From an uncultured Bacilli bacterium (lineage in GTDB: Bacteria; Bacillota_I; Bacilli_A; RF39; UBA660): a stretch of 64,000 nucleotides of DNA. The notes below the pieces were generated by a model. That model made no database searches. It saw only the letters and a list, made by a program, of their open reading frames with translations, and had not been told where the DNA came from. Of the stretch, positions 53,347-61,887 are shown in pieces. Where the stretch lies: NCBI GenBank assembly GCA_934096075.1, contig CAKOLN010000003.1, forward strand, positions 1 through 64,000, in the 5' to 3' direction. A program made the translations under genes and the position numbers. Each line of letters opens with the position of its first letter. The first letter of the stretch is position 1.

Positions 53347-54216
53347 ATGAAATACTATATAGAATTACAGGGAACTTGTTGGTTAGTTCAATACTTAAAT
53401 TATATTAATAAAGATTATGATAAAGACAGTTTTTTTAAATATCTAGCACTAAATAGATTTTTAAGATACGAAAAGGCAATAAAACTTGTTAATAACAAAG
53501 AACTTATTAACACTAAAGAATACTTATTAGAAACATTATTAACATTTGAAGGAAGTTTATTTGATATTGAAGATATATTAAACTATAAAATAAATTGGGA
53601 TTTAAAAAATGATATTAAACTAGAAGATATAATGTTAATGAATGAAAAAGTATTGATGTTTTTATTAGAAATGTATGATAACAATATAGACTTGAGTAAC
53701 AAGATTTTTGAAAAGTTAAATAAAACATTTGGTAATTTAAAATTTGAAAAAAATAAAAAAAACACACTTAATATAGTGATAAGTAATCCAAAATTAGAAT
53801 ACAAAAAAATAAATCTAATTAACAGTGAAAACCTATATCATACTCAGAAAAGTTTTTATAATGTACAAAATGTTAATGAAATAATAGATAGAGAATTGAC
53901 AAAAAACAAAAAGGTTTTAGTTTCAATAGATATAGCTAAATCAGTAACAGACATAAACAAAATTATATATCCGAAAGGAATAAAAAAGGATACTTTAAAT
54001 AAATTTATATCTATAGATAATCACTATTACATATTAACTGAAAAAATAACTCTAAATAATGAAACATATTATAAAGCATTCACTGGATATCAAAATGATG
54101 AATATGCATTAATTTCAAATAAATATTTGAAAGAGTTTCTAAATCATATAATATGTGATAAAATAACAATTAAAGAAGAAACAACACTAGATTTTTATAA
54201 ATATATGGAGGAATAA
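53347..54216 (+). CDS. Hypothetical protein before the RNA methyltransferase
   Basis: I do not recognise this protein of about 289 residues. It has no signal or membrane segment. The first half is helical with a possible cysteine-protease-like opening (MKYYIELQGTCWLVQYLNY). The second half has alternating strands (VLVSIDIAKSVTDINKIIY, HYYILTEKITLNNETYYKAFTGY, read in pieces). A Q-x-x-CW near the N-terminus followed much later by DNHYY recalls papain-like folds, but this is speculation. AGGAG precedes the ATG at 53347. It ends one base before the next gene. Confidence 0.55.
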   Translation: MKYYIELQGTCWLVQYLNYINKDYDKDSFFKYLALNRFLRYEKAIKLVNNKELINTKEYLLETLLTFEGSLFDIEDILNYKINWDLKNDIKLEDIMLMNEKVLMFLLEMYDNNIDLSNKIFEKLNKTFGNLKFEKNKKNTLNIVISNPKLEYKKINLINSENLYHTQKSFYNVQNVNEIIDRELTKNKKVLVSIDIAKSVTDINKIIYPKGIKKDTLNKFISIDNHYYILTEKITLNNETYYKAFTGYQNDEYALISNKYLKEFLNHIICDKITIKEETTLDFYKYMEE

Positions 54217-54217
54217 A

Positions 54218-55003
54218 ATGCAAGAAATATCAAAATCAAATGAAAAAGTAAAAGAATTAAAAAACTTAAAAAATAAGGGAAAAAACAATTTAATGGTAGT
54301 AGAAGGTTTAGATGTAATTAAAGAAGCAATAAACTATAATGCTGAAATAATGAGTGTGTTTTATAATGAAGAAACATTAAGAGATGAGGCACTAGAATTA
54401 TTAAATGAATGTAAAAAAAGAGCAAAAGAAGTATATAGAATTTCGCTTAAAACATTTGAATCATTAAAAGAAAAAGAAAATGCAATACCTATCATAATTG
54501 TTGTTAAATATAAAGAATTAACATTAAAAGATATAGACAAAAATAAACATAAATTAATAATAGTAAATGATAGAATAGAATTACCAGGTAACTTAGGAAC
54601 TATATATAGAAGTGCATATGCAAGTGGAGTAGACCTAATAATAAATGTTAATCCTGTAACAACAATATACAAAGAAAAATTCTTGGCCAGTTCAAGAGGA
54701 ACGATATTCAGTATTCCTACTATAAATACTACATATGAAGAAGCCCAAAAATCACTTTTAGAATTAGGCTATGATATATGTCTTTGTGAACCAGTTGAAG
54801 GAACATCATATAATGAATTTGACTATCAAGAAAATACAGCATTAGTAATAGGAAATGAAAGATTTGGAATTAATAAAGAATGGTACAATAACAAAAATAG
54901 TAAAGTATTTATACCAATGAAAGAAGGTATTAATTCAATAAATGTTTCAGTCGCAGGCTCAATAATAATGTTTGATGCTGGTATAAAAATGAGGAAAATA
55001 TGA
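54218..55003 (+). CDS. SpoU-family RNA 2'-O-methyltransferase
   Basis: A 261-residue RNA methyltransferase of the SpoU/TrmH (SPOUT) type. An N-terminal substrate-binding domain (about 1-100, KNNLMVVEGLDVIKEA) is followed by the knotted domain: VNDRIELPGNLGTIYRSAYASG, LVIGNERFGIN and FIPMKEGINSINVSVAGSI (read in pieces). It resembles the RlmB and TsnR type; the target nucleotide cannot be told. GGAGG precedes the ATG. The stop overlaps the radical SAM start (ATGA). Confidence 0.88.
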   Translation: MQEISKSNEKVKELKNLKNKGKNNLMVVEGLDVIKEAINYNAEIMSVFYNEETLRDEALELLNECKKRAKEVYRISLKTFESLKEKENAIPIIIVVKYKELTLKDIDKNKHKLIIVNDRIELPGNLGTIYRSAYASGVDLIINVNPVTTIYKEKFLASSRGTIFSIPTINTTYEEAQKSLLELGYDICLCEPVEGTSYNEFDYQENTALVIGNERFGINKEWYNNKNSKVFIPMKEGINSINVSVAGSIIMFDAGIKMRKI

Positions 55004-56205
55004 AATTAAGTAAATATGTAATTAAGATTCCATATGGCACTAAAGTGATTTTATATAATACAGTAAATGATATGATTGTACTTTGCGATTATAAAGACTT
55101 TTTTAACAAAGAAACAAAACAATATTTAAAAAATAATGGATATTATGATAATAGTGAAAAACAATTAAAAAATTTTATAAAAAATACTAAAAAGAAAAGA
55201 ACCCAACTTGATATAACAATAAGTTTAACAGAGAGTTGTAATTTATGCTGTAAGTACTGCTCTCAAAGTGGAGTAAAAAATGATTCATTTATAACTAAAG
55301 AAATAATTGATGAAATAATAGAATACATAGAAATTTGTAAAAATAAATATGGCTATAAAACATTTTCAATCCATTTATTTGGTGGAGAACCATTATTACA
55401 AAAGCAGGAGATTCTATATTTAAATAACAAATTAAAAGAAAAAAATATACCAATAAATTATTATATGGATACTAATGGAATATTGTTAAGTGAAAAATTT
55501 ATAAAAGAATTTGATAATATAACTTTTTGTGTAACATTAAGTAACAAATGCGACCACGATAATCTAAGAGTTACTTCAAACAATACTGGAAGTTATGATT
55601 TAATTATGGAAAATCTAAACAAAATTCAGTATGTACTTGATAACAATCATAGATTAATGGTTAGATATAATGTGAATGATAGAAATATAAATGACTTAGA
55701 AGAATTCCTTAAAACAATTGAAAACATTAAAATAAGTGATTTTGTTGTAGCCTATACAAATAATTATAAAGAAAATTTATTTATAAATAAATTACCTTAT
55801 AAAAAGTATAAAAAATGGAATTCTAAAAAAATAATACCACTACTAGAAAAATATAATTATCCTATATCACTTCCTACATCAAGTTTTTATTGTAAAGGCT
55901 ATGAAGACTATTCTATAAAAGTCTTTTCGAATGGTAAAATAGGTATGTGTAATGCCTATGATATTAGTAATTCAAAATATACATTAAAAGAAATATTAGA
56001 AAACTACTATAAAACAAAAAAACTTATAAAACCTTTTGAAGAAGAAAGAAATCTTGATAATATAATAGATAAAGAATGTAAAAAATGTGCATTAATATAT
56101 ATATGTAATGGTAAATATTATTGCAGAGATAATAAATGTGATTTTTTAGATTATAATTTAAAAGAATACATTAAATCATATGTAAAAAATGTATTGAATA
56201 AATAA
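55000..56205 (+). CDS. Radical SAM/SPASM peptide-modifying enzyme
   Basis: A 401-residue enzyme with the radical SAM cluster motif CNLCCKYC, i.e. Cys80, Cys84 and Cys87 (CX3CX2C), and GGEP at 128-131. The C-terminal SPASM domain has seven cysteines (298, 317, 360, 363, 369, 375, 380) for auxiliary iron-sulfur clusters. The N-terminal 70 residues resemble a small peptide-recognition domain rather than a separate function. SPASM enzymes of this size usually modify ribosomal peptides or activate sulfatases. No sulfatase is nearby, but a 34-residue Cys-containing peptide gene follows within 40 bases. It resembles the Cys-rich peptide maturase group of Clostridia. It is translationally coupled to the RNA methyltransferase. 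Confidence 0.88.
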   Translation: MKLSKYVIKIPYGTKVILYNTVNDMIVLCDYKDFFNKETKQYLKNNGYYDNSEKQLKNFIKNTKKKRTQLDITISLTESCNLCCKYCSQSGVKNDSFITKEIIDEIIEYIEICKNKYGYKTFSIHLFGGEPLLQKQEILYLNNKLKEKNIPINYYMDTNGILLSEKFIKEFDNITFCVTLSNKCDHDNLRVTSNNTGSYDLIMENLNKIQYVLDNNHRLMVRYNVNDRNINDLEEFLKTIENIKISDFVVAYTNNYKENLFINKLPYKKYKKWNSKKIIPLLEKYNYPISLPTSSFYCKGYEDYSIKVFSNGKIGMCNAYDISNSKYTLKEILENYYKTKKLIKPFEEERNLDNIIDKECKKCALIYICNGKYYCRDNKCDFLDYNLKEYIKSYVKNVLNK

Positions 56206-56244
56206 AATAATTTGGTAAAATATAGTTAAGAAAGGAATTAAATT

Positions 56245-56349
56245 ATGAAAGTAATTAAGAAACCCGTTAAAAAATCTAAAATTAATGCAGCAGGATGTGG
56301 AGAAAACAAGGTTAATAGTAGCCATTGTGCATCAAAGAAAAGTAATTAA
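56245..56349 (+). CDS. Small Cys-containing peptide, candidate RiPP precursor
   Basis: 34 residues beginning MKVIKKPVKKSKINAAG and containing Cys18 and Cys27, with a basic tail ending KKSN. The MKxIKKPVKK start is like the leader of Clo7bot-type Cys-rich peptides that accompany radical SAM maturases, as far as I remember. AAAGGA lies nine bases before the ATG, and a strong terminator follows nine bases after the stop, so the small gene is a discrete expressed unit. Cys18 and Cys27 would be the sites for thioether crosslinks. No transporter or protease gene is adjacent. Confidence 0.7.
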   Translation: MKVIKKPVKKSKINAAGCGENKVNSSHCASKKSN

Positions 56350-56357
56350 TTAGATTT

Positions 56358-56382
56358 AGGCCCATATGGGTCTTTATTTTTG
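56358..56382 (+). terminator. Terminator after the peptide gene
   Basis: AGGCCC and GGGTCT with an ATAT loop, followed by TTATTTTT. Confidence 0.85.
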
Positions 56383-56455
56383 TATAAAATTACCACTACT
56401 TGCATTTTTTTTAAATTGTGCTAAAATAAAGTACACTGAAAAGAGGCGATTATAT

Positions 56456-58219
56456 ATGTCATTAATAAAAAAAGATACAAATTATCCTAGTATTGATAAA
56501 ACTCACGAAAAACAATATAATTTTTTTGAAAATAATCCAATAATTCCAAGCATAAGCATATTTAATGCAATAAACCTTATTAGTAAAAGCTATTCTAATG
56601 AAATTGCTGTTAATAGTTTAGAACTTAACAAGACTTTTAAATCGCTAATAAAAGATTCTGCTTTGCTTTCTAAAGCATTTAAAGAACTTGGAATAAAAAA
56701 TGGTGACATAATTGTTGTATCAATGCCTAATTATTATCAAGCTGTAATTACTTTTTTTGCAGCAAATCGCATTGGAGCAACAACAACATTTTTAAATTCA
56801 TTTAGTAGTAAAGAAGAAATTAGTAATTATTTAAACTTATTTGAATCGCCTTTATTTATAAATTATAATAAAAGTGAAGAATATAACAAATATATAAAAA
56901 ATAATACAAAAGTAAGACAAATTATAACCCTATATGAAAAAGATTTAAATATGCCATATTTTAATGATAATACTAATAATTTTATAGGCTATAATGATTT
57001 TATTTCTTTTAATGATGCAAAATTAGTTGGTAATTACTATAAAAAGCCATTAACAACATTATATGGAGGAAAAGAAAATGCTTTAATATTATACACAAGT
57101 GGAACTACAGGTAATCCAAAATCAGTAGTTTTAACCAATGAAAATATCTTGGCCTCAGGAATATACATGAAAAATTCAACAAATTTATCAAATACTAAAG
57201 GAGAAAAATCATTAGTATGTGTACCATTTACTTACCCTTATGGTTTTTCAACATCAACATTAATGAGTTTATTATGTGGTAGACAAGCAATTCTAGCACC
57301 TGATTTATCAAGTGAAAATATAAAAACATATTTAAAGAAAAATCCAAATATAATTTTTGGAAGCCCAGCATTATTAGAACTTATAAAAAGAAATACACCT
57401 GAAAATCAAGATTTGTCATCAATTAAAACATTTATATCTGGTGGTGATTTTCTAACAGAAACGCAAGCGAAAGAAGGAAAAGAATTTTTTAAAAAGCATA
57501 ATGCAGAAGTAACAATATGTAATGGTTCTGGAAATGCGGAGACAGTTGGCGCCAGCACAAACTCAGTAGGAATAAAAATAAAACCAGAAACAGTCGGAAA
57601 AATTCTAGTGGGCACAAAAGCAATTGTTATTAATCCTGACACAATGAAAGAATTAAAATATGGTGAAGAAGGTTTATTATGCATAAGTGGTAAACATGTG
57701 TTTAAAGAATATTATAAAGAGCCAAAACTAACACAGGATTCAAAATTTATTTACAAAGGTAATACATATTTTAAAACAGGAACAAGAGGCAAAATAGATA
57801 AAGAAGGTTACTTTACTTTAACTGGAAGAGATTCAAGATATTATATTATCTCAACTTTAAATAAAGTATATTGTGATAGAGTACAATTAATTATGTCTAG
57901 AATAGATTGCATAGAAGCAGTAGCAATAGTAGAAAAACCTGACAAAGAAATGTTGTTTACAAACAAAGCATTTATTGTGTTAAAGGAAGGTATAAAAGCA
58001 AGCGAGGCAATAAAAAAATATATATTAAGAAAATGCACTGAAACTTTGAAATTAGAAAACGGAGAAGATGTTGAACTAAAAGAATATGAAATACCTAGTA
58101 GCATAGAATTTGTTGAAAAATTGCCTAGAACCAAAGCAGATAAAATTGATTACAATGTTTTAAAAGAAAATGCAATAAATGAATATAAAGAAGAACAGCA
58201 TATACTAAAGCTTAAATAG
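56456..58219 (+). CDS. AMP-forming acyl ligase (acyl-CoA synthetase family)
   Basis: A 587-residue ANL-superfamily adenylating enzyme. The phosphate-binding loop reads LYTSGTTGNPKSV. The later core has GNGSGNAETVG, YFKTGTRGKIDKEGYFTLTGRD (read in pieces) and the catalytic lysine near the end in LPRTKADKIDY. The acid could be a fatty acid or another carboxylic acid; I cannot say. The ATG at 56456 has AGAGGCG upstream; the frame is open earlier but that part overlaps the preceding terminator. It stands alone between two terminators. Confidence 0.88.
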   Translation: MSLIKKDTNYPSIDKTHEKQYNFFENNPIIPSISIFNAINLISKSYSNEIAVNSLELNKTFKSLIKDSALLSKAFKELGIKNGDIIVVSMPNYYQAVITFFAANRIGATTTFLNSFSSKEEISNYLNLFESPLFINYNKSEEYNKYIKNNTKVRQIITLYEKDLNMPYFNDNTNNFIGYNDFISFNDAKLVGNYYKKPLTTLYGGKENALILYTSGTTGNPKSVVLTNENILASGIYMKNSTNLSNTKGEKSLVCVPFTYPYGFSTSTLMSLLCGRQAILAPDLSSENIKTYLKKNPNIIFGSPALLELIKRNTPENQDLSSIKTFISGGDFLTETQAKEGKEFFKKHNAEVTICNGSGNAETVGASTNSVGIKIKPETVGKILVGTKAIVINPDTMKELKYGEEGLLCISGKHVFKEYYKEPKLTQDSKFIYKGNTYFKTGTRGKIDKEGYFTLTGRDSRYYIISTLNKVYCDRVQLIMSRIDCIEAVAIVEKPDKEMLFTNKAFIVLKEGIKASEAIKKYILRKCTETLKLENGEDVELKEYEIPSSIEFVEKLPRTKADKIDYNVLKENAINEYKEEQHILKLK

Positions 58220-58257
58220 AATTTATTCGAATAAATATTAAATAAATTCTTTTTTTG
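58218..58257 (+). terminator. Terminator after the acyl ligase gene
   Basis: AGAATTTATT and AATAAATTCT form a ten-base stem, then T7. Confidence 0.85.
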
Positions 58258-58293
58258 TGATATAATTTACTTAAAATACGAGGAGTTGATTAT

Positions 58294-60510
58294 ATGGGAA
58301 CTGGAATATACTTTCCAATTAGTGCTTTATTATTTAGCTTATTGATAATGTTATTATTCTTTTTAAAAGAACATATTAATACAATGGAAACAAAACTTTA
58401 TGGTGCAATAGTTATAACAAATTTTTTAGGTTTAATCATTGAAATCCTATGTACATTAGCATCAAAAATATATGAAACTAATAAACTTTTTGCAGACATT
58501 ATCTTAAAATTATATCTAGTTTATTTAGTAACATGGGCACTAATATTTACGATTTATATAATATTAATTTCATTTAATAATAATAAACTAAAAAATAATA
58601 AAGAAAAATTACTTAGAATCGCAAAAATATTTTATTTTATTTCAGTAATAATAATTTATATTTTACCAATTGATTTAGTAATAAAAAATAATTTTTCAAT
58701 AAGATATACAACTGGACCAAGTGTATATTTTACATACTTTATTTCATTTGTAATGATTATAGTTATGCTTTATTGTATGATAAAAAATTATAAAAATTTG
58801 AAATCAAAGAAATACCTACCATTATTTACTTTTTTAACTTTAGGTACTGCAACGATGATTTTTCAAATGATTAATCCTCAATTTTTATTAATAACATATA
58901 TGGAAACATTTATAACTGTATTAATGTATCATACAATTGAAAACCCAGATGTTAAAATGAAAAATGAATTAGAACTAGCCAAAAATAAAGCAGATCAAGC
59001 AAATAATGCAAAATCAGATTTCTTATCAAGTATGTCGCATGAAATAAGAACACCATTAAATGCAATTGTAGGTTTATCAGAAAATATGCAAACAGAAACA
59101 AACATGAATGTAATACATTCTAATGCAAAAGATGTAGTCGATGCAAGTTATATACTTTTAGATATAGTAAATAGTATACTAGATATAAGTAAAATAGAAG
59201 CAGGAAAAATGGAAATGGTAAATACTAACTATAATCTAAAAAGTGAAGTAAAAAAACTAGTAAAACTATTAGAAACAAGAATAGGAGAAAAAGATTTAAA
59301 ACTAGTAACAAATATAAGTGATGAAATACCAAATGTATTATATGGGGATGTAAATAAAGTAAAACAAATAATAACAAACTTAGTAACAAATGCAATAAAA
59401 TATACAGACAGTGGAGAAGTAGATTTCACAATAGATGCAGAAAACAAAGATGATAAATGTAACTTAACAATAACAGTAAAAGATACAGGAAGAGGAATAA
59501 AAGAAGAACAACTAAAACACCTATATGAAAAATTTGAAAGACTAGAAAGTGATAAAAACACAACAATCGAAGGAACAGGATTAGGACTAGCAATAACAAA
59601 ACAATTAGTAGGAATGTTTAAAGGAACAATAACAGTAGATAGTATATATGGAAAAGGTTCAACATTCAAAGTAACACTAACACAAGACATAAAAGAAGGA
59701 GTAATACTAGAAGAACATAATGAAACAGAACAACAAAAATATAATAATGTAAAAGTACTAGTAGTAGATGATAGTAGTCTAAACTTAAAAGTAGCCGACA
59801 CAATATTAAGAAAATATAATATAGAAACAGAACTAGTAACAAGTGGACAAGAATCAATAGAAAAATGCAAAACAAATAAATATGATATAGTATTTATGGA
59901 CATAATGATGCCTTCAATGTCAGGAGAAGAAACATTAAAAAAACTAAAAGAAATAAAAGACTTTAACACACCAGTGGTAGCCTTAACCGCAGATGCAATG
60001 GAAGGAAAGAAAGAAATATATCTAAGTGAAGGATTTATAGATTATCTAAGTAAACCAATACAAAGACCAGAATTAGAAGAAGTACTAGGTAAAATATTAA
60101 GTAATAACATTTCATCAGAAACAAGAACAGAAGATAAAAGTACAAATAACCTATCATACTTAGAAGAACACGGTATAGATACAAAAACGCCATTAGAAAT
60201 GTTTGGTAGTGAAGAAATGTACATAGATTCAATAAAAACATTTATAGAAGAAACACCAGAATCTTATACTAATCTTATGAGATACTATTTAGACAATGAT
60301 TTAGAAGATTATAAAATTTTAGTTCACAAATTAAAAAGTGAAAGCAGGTATATTGGACTAAATAAATTCTCAGATATGTGTTTAGAACATGAAATAAAAG
60401 CAAAAGAAGGGGATAATCAATATATAATATCTAACTTTAGTAGCTTAATAAAAGAATACAAAAATGTAATGAGAATATTAAAAGATTTTATATGTACGAC
60501 AAATAAATAA
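58294..60510 (+). CDS. Hybrid sensor histidine kinase with receiver and Hpt domains
   Basis: A 738-residue phosphorelay protein. Six to seven membrane segments (about 5-215) form a sensor without a large extracellular domain. A HisKA domain has His249 in MSHEIRTPLN. The HATPase has NAIKYTDSGEV, DTGRGI and GTGLGLAI. A receiver domain carries Asp536 in VFMDIMMP and Lys587. An Hpt domain has His678 in VHKLKSESRYIG. No partner response regulator is adjacent. Since Spo0A is fed by phosphorelays, a link to it is conceivable, but there is no direct evidence. AGGAG precedes the ATG. Confidence 0.92.
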   Translation: MGTGIYFPISALLFSLLIMLLFFLKEHINTMETKLYGAIVITNFLGLIIEILCTLASKIYETNKLFADIILKLYLVYLVTWALIFTIYIILISFNNNKLKNNKEKLLRIAKIFYFISVIIIYILPIDLVIKNNFSIRYTTGPSVYFTYFISFVMIIVMLYCMIKNYKNLKSKKYLPLFTFLTLGTATMIFQMINPQFLLITYMETFITVLMYHTIENPDVKMKNELELAKNKADQANNAKSDFLSSMSHEIRTPLNAIVGLSENMQTETNMNVIHSNAKDVVDASYILLDIVNSILDISKIEAGKMEMVNTNYNLKSEVKKLVKLLETRIGEKDLKLVTNISDEIPNVLYGDVNKVKQIITNLVTNAIKYTDSGEVDFTIDAENKDDKCNLTITVKDTGRGIKEEQLKHLYEKFERLESDKNTTIEGTGLGLAITKQLVGMFKGTITVDSIYGKGSTFKVTLTQDIKEGVILEEHNETEQQKYNNVKVLVVDDSSLNLKVADTILRKYNIETELVTSGQESIEKCKTNKYDIVFMDIMMPSMSGEETLKKLKEIKDFNTPVVALTADAMEGKKEIYLSEGFIDYLSKPIQRPELEEVLGKILSNNISSETRTEDKSTNNLSYLEEHGIDTKTPLEMFGSEEMYIDSIKTFIEETPESYTNLMRYYLDNDLEDYKILVHKLKSESRYIGLNKFSDMCLEHEIKAKEGDNQYIISNFSSLIKEYKNVMRILKDFICTTNK

Positions 60511-60516
60511 AAATGT

Positions 60517-60551
60517 AAACAGGTAATAAGAAAAAATATTATCTGTTTTTT
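60517..60551 (+). terminator. Terminator after the histidine kinase gene
   Basis: AAACAGGTAATA and TATTATCTGTTT (one G-U pair), then T-run. Confidence 0.8.
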
Positions 60552-60616
60552 CTATTTGCCTATAATGCTTGAAAAAAGAGGTGTAAACTTTACAAAAAAT
60601 TTATTTAAAAAAAGGG

Positions 60617-60645
60617 TTGATTTTTACATAATTTTATCATATAAT
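60617..60645 (+). promoter_or_regulatory. Promoter of the S10 ribosomal-protein operon
   Basis: TTGATT (60617-60622), 17 bases, TATAAT (60640-60645). Transcription should start near 60652, giving a leader of about 120 bases. Confidence 0.75.
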
Positions 60646-60651
60646 TATCAT

Positions 60652-60772
60652 TGTATGACTGCGGAGAAGCGCGAGGTTGCTGATACACCCGGTTAAGTTG
60701 TGATATCTTAACTAAATATCAGGTAATTCGTGCCGAGCGAGTCTATTATAAAATAGGCGAAGGAGGGTAATT
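60652..60772 (+). ncRNA. Structured 5' leader of the S10 operon
   Basis: A notably GC-richer stretch in an AT-rich genome. Visible pairings are GACT (60657-60660) with AGTC far downstream (about 60740), GTTAAG/CTTAAC around 60694-60713, and CTATT/AATAG around 60742-60756. It contains AGGTTGCTGATACACCCGG, which I recall as similar to the conserved leader before rpsJ in other Gram-positives. AGGAGGG for rpsJ follows. It is probably an autoregulatory mRNA structure that binds a ribosomal protein of the operon; which one is unknown. Confidence 0.65.
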
Positions 60773-61081
60773 ATGGCAAAAGAGAAGGTTCGTATCAAAT
60801 TAAAAGCGTATGATCATAGAATACTTGATGTAGCAGCAAGCAAAATAGTAGATACAATCAAAAGAACAGGTGGTAAAGTTTCTGGACCAGTTCCACTACC
60901 AACTGATGTTGAAAAATTCACTATATTAAGAGCTGTTCACAAATATAAAGATTCTCGTGAACAATTTGAAATGCGTACACACAAAAGATTAATAGATGTA
61001 GATAGTCCAAGTAAAGAAACAGTTGATGCATTATCACACTTAGATTTACCTAGTGGAGTAGACATCGAAATCAAATTATAA
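60773..61081 (+). CDS. rpsJ: 30S ribosomal protein S10
   Basis: First gene of the S10 operon. The family start KVRIKLKAYDHRILD, the GPVPLPT motif and HKRLIDVDSPS are all present. Length is 102 residues. AGGAGGG precedes the ATG. Confidence 0.98.
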   Translation: MAKEKVRIKLKAYDHRILDVAASKIVDTIKRTGGKVSGPVPLPTDVEKFTILRAVHKYKDSREQFEMRTHKRLIDVDSPSKETVDALSHLDLPSGVDIEIKL

Positions 61082-61101
61082 TAATGGAGGGAGTAATTAA
61101 A

Positions 61102-61887
61102 ATGAAAGGAATCTTAGGACGTAAAGTTGGAATGACTGAAGTCTTCACAACTAACGGATTACTTATACCTGTAACTGTTGTTGAAGTTGAACCAAATATA
61201 ATAACTCAAATTAAAACAGTTGAAAAAGATGGGTATAACAGCATTCAATTAGGTGCTTTCACTAAAAGAGAAAAAGTATCTAATAAACCAGAAATGGGAC
61301 ATATTAAGAAAGCTAACACTACACCTAAGCGCTTCTTAAAAGAAATTAAAGGGTTAGATGTATCAAACTATGAAGTTGGACAAATAATCGGTGTAGACAC
61401 TTTTGAAGCTGGAGAACTTGTAGATGTAACTGGTACATCAAAAGGAAAAGGCTTCCAAGGAACAATTAAAAGACATAACTTCTCAAGAGGACCTATGTCA
61501 CACGGTTCTCATTACCACAGAGCTGTAGGTTCACGTGGACCAATGAGACCAATGAGAGTATTAAAAGGAAAGAAATTACCAGGACATATGGGTAATGAAC
61601 AAGTAACTATTCAAAATCTAGAAATAATTGCAGTAGATACTGAAAATAATTGCTTATTAATAAGTGGTAATATTCCAGGACCTAAAAAAGGTTATGTTCT
61701 TGTAAGAACAGCTGTTAAAAATGGTGGAAAAAATGAAGCAAAAGAATTAGTTTCATATGTAGTTGAAGAAGTAGTAGAAAATACTGAAGAAGTAGTAACT
61801 GAAGAAATTACAGAAACACCAGAAACAGCCGTTGAAGAAACAACTGAAACAGTTGAAGAAACTTCACAAAAGGAAGGTGAAGAATAA
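61102..61887 (+). CDS. rplC: 50S ribosomal protein L3 with an acidic C-terminal tail
   Basis: L3 nucleates the large subunit near the peptidyl-transferase centre. MKGILGRKVGMTEVF is the usual start, and the central loop has RGPMSHGSHYHRAVGSRG and KGKKLPGHMGNE. After the normal end (about residue 212) there is an extra tail of roughly 45 residues made of Glu, Thr and Val. The ATG at 61102 has GGAGGG upstream; an earlier ATG at 61084 belongs to that site. The stop overlaps rplD by one base. Confidence 0.97.
   Translation: MKGILGRKVGMTEVFTTNGLLIPVTVVEVEPNIITQIKTVEKDGYNSIQLGAFTKREKVSNKPEMGHIKKANTTPKRFLKEIKGLDVSNYEVGQIIGVDTFEAGELVDVTGTSKGKGFQGTIKRHNFSRGPMSHGSHYHRAVGSRGPMRPMRVLKGKKLPGHMGNEQVTIQNLEIIAVDTENNCLLISGNIPGPKKGYVLVRTAVKNGGKNEAKELVSYVVEEVVENTEEVVTEEITETPETAVEETTETVEETSQKEGEE

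Noticed and set aside
59229..59969. A 246-codon minus-strand frame over the histidine kinase
   Set aside because: It is long because the kinase gene is rich in codons whose complement avoids stops. The sense strand encodes intact HATPase and receiver motifs.
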